From DAIPXZ01 sp036782995 (lineage in GTDB: Bacteria > Bacillota > Clostridia > Saccharofermentanales > Saccharofermentanaceae), in NCBI GenBank assembly GCA_036782995.1, contig DAIPXZ010000002.1, positions 186,001 to 250,000 of the forward strand: a stretch of 64,000 nt of DNA, read 5' to 3'. Below the pieces are notes generated by a model, which did no database searches, had not been told where the DNA came from, and saw only the letters and a list, made by a program, of their open reading frames with translations. Shown here piece by piece: positions 1 to 7,777 of the stretch (within the stretch, counting starts at the first letter, position 1; each line of letters starts with the position of its first letter). The translations under genes and the position numbers were made by a program.

Positions 1-421
1 TCTTGGTTAGATATGGGTCTTCACCATAGGTTTCATGGCCGCGGCCCCAACGTGGGTCACGGAAGATATTGATGTTCGGAGACCAAAGGGTTAAGCCCTT
101 ATAGATATCACGATCGCCGTGCTTAGACTGTTCATTGTATTTCGCGCGGGCTTCAGTCGCAATAATACGTGCCACACGGAAAAGAAGCTTCTCGTCGAAC
201 ATGGCCGCCATACCAATGGCTTGAGGGAACATCGTCGCAGTACCTGCACGTGCTACGCCGTGAAGACCTTCGTTCCACCAATTATATGCCGGTACCGAAA
301 GACGGCTGATTTGACCTGCACCATAGCTGATTTGCGTGACTTGTTCGTCAAATGTCATTTCGTCCGTAAGAGCCTGGGCGCGTTCTTCAAATGAAAGGCT
401 CGGGTCTTTATACTTTTCCAT
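1..421 (-). CDS. Glycoside hydrolase family 3 enzyme, N-terminal part (cut by window edge)
   Basis: Translating the minus strand gives about 140 residues beginning MEKYKDPSLSFEERAQALTD and running off the window edge. The segments PAYNWWNEGLHGVARAG and SPNINIFRDPRWGRGHETYG are hallmarks of GH3 beta-glucosidase/beta-xylosidase N-terminal TIM barrels, which hydrolyse terminal sugars from beta-linked oligosaccharides. No signal peptide precedes this, so it is probably cytoplasmic. Two in-frame ATGs exist (427 and 421); the AGGAAG Shine-Dalgarno at about 430-436 is well spaced only for 421. The gene starts 17 bases after the LacI-family gene ends, so the two are probably co-transcribed and the regulator probably controls it. 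Substrate (xylo- or gluco-oligosaccharide) cannot be decided from this fragment. Confidence 0.9.
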   Translation of the reverse strand, partial: MEKYKDPSLSFEERAQALTDEMTFDEQVTQISYGAGQISRLSVPAYNWWNEGLHGVARAGTATMFPQAIGMAAMFDEKLLFRVARIIATEARAKYNEQSKHGDRDIYKGLTLWSPNINIFRDPRWGRGHETYGEDPYLTK

Positions 422-438
422 AATCATCACTTCCTTTT

Positions 439-1461
439 TTATGTATTTTTCACGGACCGGCAGCTATCCCCAACAAGTAATTGCGGCTCCATAATAATCG
501 AGCTGCTTGCGGTTTCCAGTCCCAATATTTGCTTAATTAAATCTTCCGCCGCTTTCTTCCCCATACCTTGCGTGTTTTGCTTGATTGTGGTCAAGCGCGG
601 ATTTGTTCTTTGTGTTATTTCGATACCATCAAAGCCGACAACAGATATGTCTTCCGGTACACGAAGTCCCGCATCGCGAATCGCTTCAATCACTCCGATG
701 GCCGTATAGTCGTCACTGGCAATCACAGCTGTCGGGCGCACCGCATAGGGGTGTGAAAGCAATCTTCTCATGGAATCGTATCCGTCTTTAATCGAATAGT
801 AATTCGATGAAAAGAGGTTTTGCGGCAATATTTGTTGGCCAAAGCCCTCCGCCGCCTCCTTGAGTGCGCTGATTCGGGCTTCGGTAATAAACTTTCCACG
901 TTCTCCGTGAAGATAAACGATGTTTCGATGCCCCAAGTTGTAAAGATACGAATAAATCATTTGCATGCTTTTCTTCGGGTCAGTCATGACGCAATTGATA
1001 TAATCATCCTTGTAGTCAACGGCAATCTTAGGGAGATTACTCTCAATCAATTCGCGAGCATCCTTCGACTCGTGATTCGTATTCACAATGAACACACCAT
1101 CTACACGGCGGTAGCGACAATGCCCTAAATACGAGAGTCCGAGCTTTCCGACCTGATTCGAAATAAAAACGACATCATATCCATGGCGTTCGACATATTC
1201 TTTAAAGCTCTCAATCACTTGTGCAAAAAGGTAGTGCCACAAGCCCATATCAGATACTTCTTGACAGAGCACGCCAACGGTCCACGTGCGACTTTGGCTC
1301 AGACCGCGTGCGATGGAATTCGGTACATAATCGAGTTGTTGAGCGACCTGACGCACACGCTCTCTTGTGGCGACGCTCACATCACTTGCATCCGACAATG
1401 CTTTGGAAACTGTTGCCGGAGACAATCCGCATTCTTTTGCTATGTCATAAATTGTGGCCAT
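439..1461 (-). CDS. LacI-family transcriptional repressor
   Basis: 340 residues. The N-terminus, MATIYDIAKECGLSPATVSK, is the LacI-type helix-turn-helix, followed by the hinge around residues 45-60 and a periplasmic-binding-protein-like effector domain ending with the typical VPEDISVVGFDG segment. Such proteins bind a palindromic operator and release it, or bind it more tightly, on sensing a sugar or sugar phosphate. The ATG has a good GGAGG ribosome site. It lies between transketolase and a GH3 glycosidase on the same strand, so control of glycoside/pentose use is the likely role. A 20-bp palindrome just upstream (1499-1518) is a natural autoregulatory operator. The effector is not predictable. 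Confidence 0.92.
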   Translation of the reverse strand: MATIYDIAKECGLSPATVSKALSDASDVSVATRERVRQVAQQLDYVPNSIARGLSQSRTWTVGVLCQEVSDMGLWHYLFAQVIESFKEYVERHGYDVVFISNQVGKLGLSYLGHCRYRRVDGVFIVNTNHESKDARELIESNLPKIAVDYKDDYINCVMTDPKKSMQMIYSYLYNLGHRNIVYLHGERGKFITEARISALKEAAEGFGQQILPQNLFSSNYYSIKDGYDSMRRLLSHPYAVRPTAVIASDDYTAIGVIEAIRDAGLRVPEDISVVGFDGIEITQRTNPRLTTIKQNTQGMGKKAAEDLIKQILGLETASSSIIMEPQLLVGDSCRSVKNT

Positions 1462-1498
1462 AATTGTCCTCCCAAAAGGCGTATATTATTGGCATTCA

Positions 1499-1518
1499 TG
1501 TAACCGAGCTCGATTACA
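1499..1518. promoter_or_regulatory. Candidate LacI-type operator upstream of the repressor gene
   Basis: TGTAACCGAGCTCGATTACA is an almost perfect 20-bp inverted repeat with a CG-rich centre and one mismatched pair, the form usual for LacI-family operators. It lies 38 bases upstream of the repressor start codon, between it and the transketolase stop. Binding is inferred, not shown. Confidence 0.45.
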
Positions 1519-1566
1519 AGTGGTATACATTGACAAAACAACTGAGTCTCGGAAAAGCCCGTCGGC

Positions 1567-3567
1567 TTATCCCTTCACGATTTTTTCCACTTCGTTAACT
1601 ACGTTGGCGACTGTAAAGCCGTACTTTTCCATCAGCAACGACGGCTTGCCGCTCGCACCGAAGGTATCCATCGTAATATATGAAGCATCCAATCCGCCGA
1701 TTTTACCCCAAGAAAAAGAGGAACCGGCTTCCACCACGACACGCTTACGAATTTCAGAAGGCAATACGCTTTCCTGATAACGATTGCTCTGTGCCAAGAA
1801 AACATCGAGGCAAGGAACAGAAACGACGCGGCAATCAATACCCTTCGAAAGGAGTTCTGCCTTTGCATTTACTGCGAGCTCCACTTCGGAGCCAGACGCA
1901 ATTAGTATTGCATCCGGAGCCGTTTTGCTCTCGGCATCAATGATATAAGCCCCGTGAAGTGCGTCCTTCGATGAGCCCTTCATTGGCGCCAATTTTTGAC
2001 GTGATAATACCAGTGCCGACGGAGTATTCGTAGAGGCTATCGCGGCATACCACGATGCAACAGTCTCCGTTGCATCACAGGGACGCCAAACATTGAAGTT
2101 CGGCATAGAGCGAAGCATCGTCAATTGTTCGACTGGTTCATGGGTCGGGCCATCTTCGCCAACACCGATACTGTCATGTGTAAACACAAAAATCTGCGGA
2201 ATGTTCATGAGGGCTGCCAAACGGGCCATTGGCTTCGTGTAATCGCTAAAGACAAAGAATGTCGAGCAATAGGAGCGAAGTCCGCCATGGAGCAAAATGC
2301 CATTGGAAATACCTGCCATCGCGAGCTCACGGACACCGAAATGAAGGTTGCGTCCTGGGCGGTTTTGAGCAGAGTAATCGCCCATATCCTTCATATATGT
2401 TTTTGTCGAAGGCGCTAAATCAGCCGCACCACCAATCAAATAATTCACGCTCGAAGCGATACGATTCAAAATCGTTCCTGATAGAACACGCGTCGCTTCC
2501 GGCTTATCCTCGACTGACCATAGAGCTGCGTCATCCTTTAACGACGAAATCCACTCACCATTCGAGAAATATTGGTTATAAAGCTCTTTGTTCATCGGAT
2601 ATTTCACGCAATAATCAGCGAAAAGCGTGTTCCACGCTTCGTGCGCTTTCGCCTTCTCCGTCGCAATGGATTGATAGTGAACATAAACATCTTCAGGAAC
2701 AACGAATGCTTCCTTCTCATCCCATCCTAATGCGACACGCATCTTCGCAATATTCTCGTCGCCCAGAGGCTCGCCGTGAGCACCGCTGGTGCCTTGCTTG
2801 GCTTCGCATCCATATCCAATAATTGTACGAAGCTCAATAAAAGTCGGTTTGCCGCAAGGTGTCTTTGCTTCGCGAATCGCCGCATCAATCGCATCGATAT
2901 CGTTACCATCTTCAACAGTCAATGTACGGAAACCATATGCTTCCATGCGTTTTCTTACATCCTCGGTAAATGCGATATCTGTCGAGCCTTCAATCGTAAT
3001 CTTGTTTGAATCATAGAGAACCACGAGCTTCTCCAGAGCCAATGTGCCCGCAAGAGAAAGGGCTTCTTCAGAAATACCTTCCATCAGGCATCCGTCACCG
3101 CACATCACATACGTGTAATGGTCGAAAATCGGATAAGAAGGCTTATTGAAAACCGATGCAAGATGAGTCTCGGCAATCGCCATACCCACTGCCATAGAAA
3201 GACCTGCGCCCAAAGGGCCTGTCGTCGCATCAATACCGGCTGTGTGACCGTATTCCGGATGACCCGGCGTCTTCGACCCGAGCTGACGGAAGTTCTTTAA
3301 ATCATCGATGCTCAAGCCTCCGATACCGAATAGATGGAGCAATGAATAGAGCAATGCAGACCCATGACCACCGGAAAGAACAAAACGATCACGATTCACC
3401 CATTCCGGATCCTTCGTGTCGAAGCTCATTTCCTTTCCCCAAAGTGTATATCCTACAGCGGCAGCACCAAGTGGTAGGCCCGGGTGACCCGAATTTGCCT
3501 TTTGAATCATGTCGGCCGAAAGAATGCGAATAGCAGAAACTGCTTTTTGGTCCATTTGATTGCTCAT
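1567..3567 (-). CDS. tkt: Transketolase
   Basis: 666 residues, full length for the family. It transfers two-carbon ketol units between sugar phosphates in the non-oxidative pentose phosphate pathway, using thiamine diphosphate and Mg2+. Visible signatures: SGHPGLPLGAAA near the N-terminus, the ThDP-binding stretch from YVMCGDGCLMEGISEEA to DSNKI, and the pyrimidine-domain segment THDSIGVGEDGPTHEPVEQL. The ATG at 3567 has GGAG six bases upstream; an in-frame upstream ATG at 3582 lacks a site. It is followed by the LacI-type gene and GH3 gene on the same strand, which suggests pentose released by the glycosidase is fed here. A weak hairpin overlaps its stop codon. Confidence 0.97.
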   Translation of the reverse strand: MSNQMDQKAVSAIRILSADMIQKANSGHPGLPLGAAAVGYTLWGKEMSFDTKDPEWVNRDRFVLSGGHGSALLYSLLHLFGIGGLSIDDLKNFRQLGSKTPGHPEYGHTAGIDATTGPLGAGLSMAVGMAIAETHLASVFNKPSYPIFDHYTYVMCGDGCLMEGISEEALSLAGTLALEKLVVLYDSNKITIEGSTDIAFTEDVRKRMEAYGFRTLTVEDGNDIDAIDAAIREAKTPCGKPTFIELRTIIGYGCEAKQGTSGAHGEPLGDENIAKMRVALGWDEKEAFVVPEDVYVHYQSIATEKAKAHEAWNTLFADYCVKYPMNKELYNQYFSNGEWISSLKDDAALWSVEDKPEATRVLSGTILNRIASSVNYLIGGAADLAPSTKTYMKDMGDYSAQNRPGRNLHFGVRELAMAGISNGILLHGGLRSYCSTFFVFSDYTKPMARLAALMNIPQIFVFTHDSIGVGEDGPTHEPVEQLTMLRSMPNFNVWRPCDATETVASWYAAIASTNTPSALVLSRQKLAPMKGSSKDALHGAYIIDAESKTAPDAILIASGSEVELAVNAKAELLSKGIDCRVVSVPCLDVFLAQSNRYQESVLPSEIRKRVVVEAGSSFSWGKIGGLDASYITMDTFGASGKPSLLMEKYGFTVANVVNEVEKIVKG

Positions 3568-3630
3568 GATAAACTCCTTCAATTCCTATGTGATTGATGC
3601 AAAGTGGTACATCGTAGTTTCATTAAGGAG

Positions 3631-3715
3631 AGTGAACGAGCGTCATTTTTTGAGGAGAACCAGTCTTTCGAAATCGGTTTCGAAACAGCGGCTAAAAAAT
3701 GAGCGCCTGCTCACT
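3631..3715. repeat. Long imperfect inverted repeat enclosing a LacI-like palindrome
   Basis: The left arm 3631-3651 (AGTGAACGAGCGTCATTTTTT) pairs with the right arm 3694-3715; arms of 21-22 bases differ at only a few positions. The apex contains TTTCGAAATCGGTTTCGAAA (3666-3685), itself a near-perfect palindrome resembling LacI/CcpA-family operators. It sits about 65-150 bases upstream of transketolase. It could be a looped or cruciform operator, or the remains of a small transposable repeat; no target-site duplication was recognised. Confidence 0.6.
3666..3685. promoter_or_regulatory. Operator-like palindrome upstream of transketolase
   Basis: TTTCGAAATCGGTTTCGAAA is a 20-bp palindrome except for one central pair. 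GAAA-TCGG-TTTC is close in form to LacI-family operators. With the repressor gene directly downstream of tkt, local control of tkt is plausible. Confidence 0.4.
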
Positions 3716-3926
3716 ACATTTTTAGTTTATGCTCGAAAAGATTAAGTGTCAACGAAAACGAGACGCATGATTTTTACAATTTTTCGGTAAAAACTTTACC
3801 TCAAGCAAAAAAGATAGTAATCAAGTCACATTCGTGATATAAATTGATTAGAGGATCAAAGGGGGAAGGATCCGCGATATGATTTTTCATATCTTTTACT
3901 CTTCCGAATTGAATGGGGGAACCGTA

Positions 3927-4460
3927 ATGACAACATCGGGTCTAGATCATATTTTTTCCACTTACGCAAAACCGATTATCGAATCCGACAAGATTGATTT
4001 TTTACGCACACAAACACAACATGGTTCTAGCACCTGCTATGACCATTGCGTTTCCGTCGCCAAAACGAGCATCCTCATCGCAGAAAAATTACATATACGT
4101 TATGATAAAAAGGCCCTTGTTCGAGGTGCTCTTTTGCATGACTGTTTCTTATATGACTGGCATCTGACACATGAGCGCTGGCATGGTTTTCGCCATCCGT
4201 ATATTGCCCTTTCGAATGCCAGCCGAGATTTCGATCTCACGGCACGGGAAAAGAACATCATCGTGCGTCACATGTTTCCCTTGACACCTATTCCACCGAA
4301 GTATAGAGAAAGCCTTCTCGTTTCGACGGCAGATAAAATCTGTGCATTAAAAGAGGTCTTTGTCGGTATCTCGAATTATTTCCGTTGCCATCAGCGTCTC
4401 ACGCAAGCCTTGCTTCGCGCCTGTACGATTTTGATTACGATACTTCCATGGACGCATTAA
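3927..4460 (+). CDS. HD-domain phosphohydrolase-like protein
   Basis: About 177 residues from the ATG at 3927; an alternative ATG at 3879 would add 16 residues and also has a purine-rich site upstream, so the start is not settled. The HD metal-binding pattern is present: YDHC near residue 35, LLHDCFLYDWH in the middle and STADK near the end. Such single-domain HD proteins hydrolyse phosphomonoesters or diesters; the substrate is unknown. The 3' end overlaps the mutY start by 13 bases, so the two are translationally coupled. The last 20 or so residues do not look conserved. Confidence 0.75.
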   Translation: MTTSGLDHIFSTYAKPIIESDKIDFLRTQTQHGSSTCYDHCVSVAKTSILIAEKLHIRYDKKALVRGALLHDCFLYDWHLTHERWHGFRHPYIALSNASRDFDLTAREKNIIVRHMFPLTPIPPKYRESLLVSTADKICALKEVFVGISNYFRCHQRLTQALLRACTILITILPWTH

Positions 4461-5515
4461 TTCTTCTTTCTTGGTATGATGAAAATCATCGTTCTCTTCC
4501 CTGGCGCTCAACTAGGACCCCCTATGGCACCTGGATTTCGGAAGCTATGCTTCAACAAACACGCGTCACCACCGTTATTGATTATTACAAACGATTCATG
4601 ATTCTTTTTCCGACCATTGAAGCACTTGCTAATGCCTCTGAAGACGAGGTGTATAAGGCATGGGAGGGCTTGGGTTATTATTCACGCGCACGTAATTTGC
4701 AGCGTTGTGCGCGCGAATGCGTCGAGCGTTTTCACGGGAACCTACCCGATAATGTTGATGATCTTCTTTCGTTATCCGGAATCGGGCCATATATGGCTGG
4801 TGCAATCGCATCTCAAGCCTTCAACAAAGTGGTTCCTGCCGTTGATGGGAACGCTGTGCGTATCTACACACGCTTGCTCGCATTACCACTTTATGCCGGT
4901 GATTCAAAAACCAATGCCGAAATTGCTTCACGTATCGAAAAAGACATTGATCCTGATCGACCGGGCGACTTCAACCAAGCGCTTATGGATTTAGGCGCTG
5001 GCATATGCACACCGAAATCGCCTAAATGCGACGCATGTCCTTTCGAGACAAGCTGTGAAGCAAATCTTCTCGGCCTCGCATCTGATTTTCCTAAGCGGCG
5101 AGAAAAAAAGAAAGTCCCCGTCTATCCTTACACAATCGTTAAGCTCATTTTTGATGACGGAATAAAACACGTTTGTGTTCGAAAACGTCCATCAACCGGT
5201 CTTTTGGCTAACTTATATGAGCTCATCAGCTTTCCTGGGCATCTCGATGAAGCTTCACTTCGTATAGCGCTTATTCACCACACGAGAAATACCACCATTG
5301 TCTCCGTTCGTCGTCTGACATCGAAAACGCATGTTTTCTCGCATTTAAAGTGGGACATGATTGGATACGAAGTCGTTGTGCAACCACAAAAAAATACCGA
5401 TCGAGCAATCATGTTCTTTGATCAAGGACATGACCGGCTCGTCGGTTATCGATATGTAAATAAAGAGGAATATGCGGAATTGGCATTTCCGAGTGCATTA
5501 CGAAACTATGTGTAA
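4448..5515 (+). CDS. mutY: A/G-specific adenine glycosylase MutY
   Basis: 355 residues. It removes adenine mispaired with 8-oxoguanine or guanine in base excision repair. Seen in the sequence: catalytic Glu32 in ISEAMLQQTRV, helix-hairpin-helix LSGIGPYMAGAI at about 108-120, catalytic Asp133 in PAVDGN, and the [4Fe-4S] motif C187-x6-C194-x2-C197-x5-C203. The C-terminal third is the NUDIX-like 8-oxoG recognition domain. The ATG at 4448 lies inside the end of the HD gene. It converges on prmA, with 9 bases between the two stops and no clear terminator. Confidence 0.95.
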   Translation: MDALILLSWYDENHRSLPWRSTRTPYGTWISEAMLQQTRVTTVIDYYKRFMILFPTIEALANASEDEVYKAWEGLGYYSRARNLQRCARECVERFHGNLPDNVDDLLSLSGIGPYMAGAIASQAFNKVVPAVDGNAVRIYTRLLALPLYAGDSKTNAEIASRIEKDIDPDRPGDFNQALMDLGAGICTPKSPKCDACPFETSCEANLLGLASDFPKRREKKKVPVYPYTIVKLIFDDGIKHVCVRKRPSTGLLANLYELISFPGHLDEASLRIALIHHTRNTTIVSVRRLTSKTHVFSHLKWDMIGYEVVVQPQKNTDRAIMFFDQGHDRLVGYRYVNKEEYAELAFPSALRNYV

Positions 5516-5524
5516 TAATCCCAT

Positions 5525-6541
5525 CTAGCCCTTAAATACGTATGCGTGCCAATCGCCCATTTGCTTTTCGTCAACCAATTGAAATCCCGCCGCGGCACAT
5601 GCCTCAAGCGCAATTTCTTTTTTGTGATCGATGATGCCACTCGTGATAAATGTGCCTCCCGGAGCGAGCGCCTTCTTCACATCGGGCGCGATGGAAGCAA
5701 TGATTTCGGCAACGATGTTCGCAATGATGAAGCTGTATTGAGGCTTCTTAGCCGTCTTCATCTCGCCGGGATAGCAATCAATATGGACGTCATTTTTCAT
5801 GCAATTATCGATTGCGACATCAACTGCCAGTCGATCAATATCGATTGCCTCAATATCAGTCGCTCCGAGCTTTGCACAAATGATTGAGAGAATACCAGAT
5901 CCGCAACCGACGTCGAGCACCGTATCTTCCGGTGTGATTCGCTCATCAATGCATTGTGAACACATTGCCGTCGTCTCGTGCGTTCCTGTGCCAAAAGCAC
6001 TGCCCGGATCGAGAAGGACAACATTCTCGCCTTCTTGTGCCTCATATGGCTCCCACGAAGGCGCGATGATAATACGCGGTGACACACGGAAAGCATGATA
6101 ATCCTTCTTCCATGTGTTTGCCCAATCTTCGTCCTTCACATAACGGAAATCAATTTCGCCATCACCGACAGGTAAAAACTCACCAATATCATGAAGTCGT
6201 TCCTTCACGATGTCGATGGTTTGTTCGCATGTTTTTGTGCCTGTCGCGATAGAACCGTAGATTGTACCTACGCCGATCGGATTGATGTATTCTTCCTGCT
6301 TCGAGCCAAGTCGAATTCCGTCGTCAAATTCGGCAAAATAGGCACAAATCACGACATCCGTGCCTAATGAATCGATGAATCCGTCATCTGCATAAGCAAG
6401 TGAGTCAGGGTCATCGATAATTCGCTTGATTTCAAGCGGGTCACAGACCGATATACCATCTGCACCGAGCTGCGCGAGCATTTCACAGATAGCATCCGAG
6501 GCTTCTTCGGTGGTTGTAATCTTCATTTCAATCCATTGCAT
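5525..6541 (-). CDS. prmA: Ribosomal protein L11 methyltransferase PrmA
   Basis: 338 residues, somewhat longer than the usual 300-315. It methylates amino groups of ribosomal protein L11 with S-adenosylmethionine. The Rossmann core is clear: DPGSAFGTGTHETT, then VLDVGCGSGILSI (SAM-binding loop), then IIANIVAEII (substrate-loop motif). It starts 3 bases after the dnaJ stop and is the last gene of the heat-shock operon, a common arrangement in Bacillota. The ribosome site is weak, in keeping with coupling to dnaJ. Confidence 0.95.
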   Translation of the reverse strand: MQWIEMKITTTEEASDAICEMLAQLGADGISVCDPLEIKRIIDDPDSLAYADDGFIDSLGTDVVICAYFAEFDDGIRLGSKQEEYINPIGVGTIYGSIATGTKTCEQTIDIVKERLHDIGEFLPVGDGEIDFRYVKDEDWANTWKKDYHAFRVSPRIIIAPSWEPYEAQEGENVVLLDPGSAFGTGTHETTAMCSQCIDERITPEDTVLDVGCGSGILSIICAKLGATDIEAIDIDRLAVDVAIDNCMKNDVHIDCYPGEMKTAKKPQYSFIIANIVAEIIASIAPDVKKALAPGGTFITSGIIDHKKEIALEACAAAGFQLVDEKQMGDWHAYVFKG

Positions 6542-6544
6542 GAT

Positions 6545-7678
6545 TTATCTACCAAAGATATCCTTCATTTTTTTGAAGAATCCATCCCTCTTTATGTAAT
6601 TGCGGTCGGTTAGTATCGTATCGAACTCTTTAAGCTTCGACTTCTGCTGTTCATTCAAATGTGTCGGCACTTCGAGAATGAAGCGACATGTATGGTCACC
6701 GCGGACATTGTTGCGATTCTTTTGCGGTATACCCTTTCCACGAAGTACAAGCGTATCGCCCGGCTGAGTGCCTTCTTTAATATGAACGGATTGGTTGCCG
6801 TCGATTGTCGGTACCTCAAGATCGGCACCGAGAGCCGCCTGTGCGAAAGTAATCGGAACTTCGCACGAGGTATTTGCACCATTTCTTTCGAAAACCGGAT
6901 GCGGCTTTACTTTAAACTGGACATAGAGGTCGCCATATGGGCCACCGCGATATCCGGGTTCACCTTCACCCTTAATCGGCATCATGTCACCTGTATCCAC
7001 ACCGGCAGGTACAGTTATCTTCAATTCCTTACGCTTGATTCGACGTCCACGTCCATTACAGCTCGTACATGGCGTACGGATGATCGTTCCCTTACCCTGA
7101 CATACAGGGCAATCAGAAGTCACCATGGACATCCCAAAAAAGGATTGTTGCTGACGCTGAATCCGTCCACTGCCTCGACAATTCGAACAGGTTTCCGGAT
7201 GAGAGCCCGGTGCCGCACCAGAGCCGTTACAGGATTCACAAACATCTTCTTTATTTATTGTAATTGTTTTTTCGACACCGAAAGCAGCTTCCATGAAATC
7301 GAGCGTCATGCCGTACTTCAAATTCGCGCCGCGCTCCGGTCCGGTACGACGACGTCCGCCGCCGCCAAAAGCACTGCCAAAAATGGAACCAAACAGGTCA
7401 CCTAAATCGACATCAACGCCTTGGCCGTAGCCAGAGAAGCCCTGACCATCCATACCAGCATGGCCGAATTGGTCATACTGACGACGTTTCTCCGTATCCG
7501 ACAACACAGCATAGGCTTCATTGGCCTCTTTAAACTTCGCTTCCGCTGCTTTGTCGCCCGGATTCAGGTCTGGGTGATATTGCTTGGCAAGCTTTCGATA
7601 TGCTTTTTTGAGTTCTTCGTCCGAAGCGCTTTTACCGACGCCTAAGACCTCGTAATAATCTCTTTTTTGCTCTGCCAC
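6545..7678 (-). CDS. dnaJ: Chaperone DnaJ (Hsp40)
   Basis: 377 residues from a GTG start at 7678, chosen because AGGAGG lies 9 bases upstream and the protein then begins VAEQKRDYYEVLG, as expected; upstream in-frame codons would add 21 non-homologous residues. J-domain with HPD (residues about 4-70), a Gly-rich stretch with SIFGSAFGGGGRRR, four CxxCxGxG zinc repeats (CESCNGSG, CSNCRGSG, CPVCQGKG, CTSCNGRG), and C-terminal substrate-binding domains. It delivers unfolded clients to DnaK and stimulates its ATPase. It is 99 bases downstream of dnaK, with a hairpin in the gap. Confidence 0.97.
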   Translation of the reverse strand: MAEQKRDYYEVLGVGKSASDEELKKAYRKLAKQYHPDLNPGDKAAEAKFKEANEAYAVLSDTEKRRQYDQFGHAGMDGQGFSGYGQGVDVDLGDLFGSIFGSAFGGGGRRRTGPERGANLKYGMTLDFMEAAFGVEKTITINKEDVCESCNGSGAAPGSHPETCSNCRGSGRIQRQQQSFFGMSMVTSDCPVCQGKGTIIRTPCTSCNGRGRRIKRKELKITVPAGVDTGDMMPIKGEGEPGYRGGPYGDLYVQFKVKPHPVFERNGANTSCEVPITFAQAALGADLEVPTIDGNQSVHIKEGTQPGDTLVLRGKGIPQKNRNNVRGDHTCRFILEVPTHLNEQQKSKLKEFDTILTDRNYIKRDGFFKKMKDIFGR

Positions 7679-7715
7679 AAGGGTGGTCCTCCTCGTACTC
7701 GATTCACTTTGAAAG

Positions 7716-7753
7716 GGGCTGTTCCCAAGATGAATACTCATCGGGAGCAGCCC
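7716..7753 (-). terminator. Stem-loop between dnaK and dnaJ
   Basis: On the transcript strand an 11-bp stem GGGCTGCTCCC/GGGAACAGCCC (one G-U pair) encloses a 16-nt loop. The following bases are CTTTCAAAG, so the U-tract is poor. It may act as a partial terminator or RNA-processing/stabilising hairpin that sets the DnaK:DnaJ ratio. Confidence 0.5.
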
Positions 7754-7777
7754 TTCTTCCGCTCGTTACTTTATGAA

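Larger units (their letters stand above)
3583..3926. other. Divergent intergenic region between transketolase and the HD gene
   Basis: About 340 bases without a convincing gene. It holds the long inverted repeat at 3631-3715 with an operator-like palindrome in its centre, then AT-rich sequence with a TATAAA at about 3838-3843 that could be the -10 of the plus-strand HD/mutY transcript, although no good -35 is seen. Two possible ribosome sites for the HD gene are at its right end. Confidence 0.6.

Noticed and set aside
1553..1569. Terminator for transketolase at its stop codon
   Set aside because: The hairpin has only five base pairs, overlaps the stop codon and is followed by just four T; too weak to list as a feature.
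6659..7405. 248-codon plus-strand open frame
   Set aside because: Antisense to dnaJ, no homology and no ribosome site.
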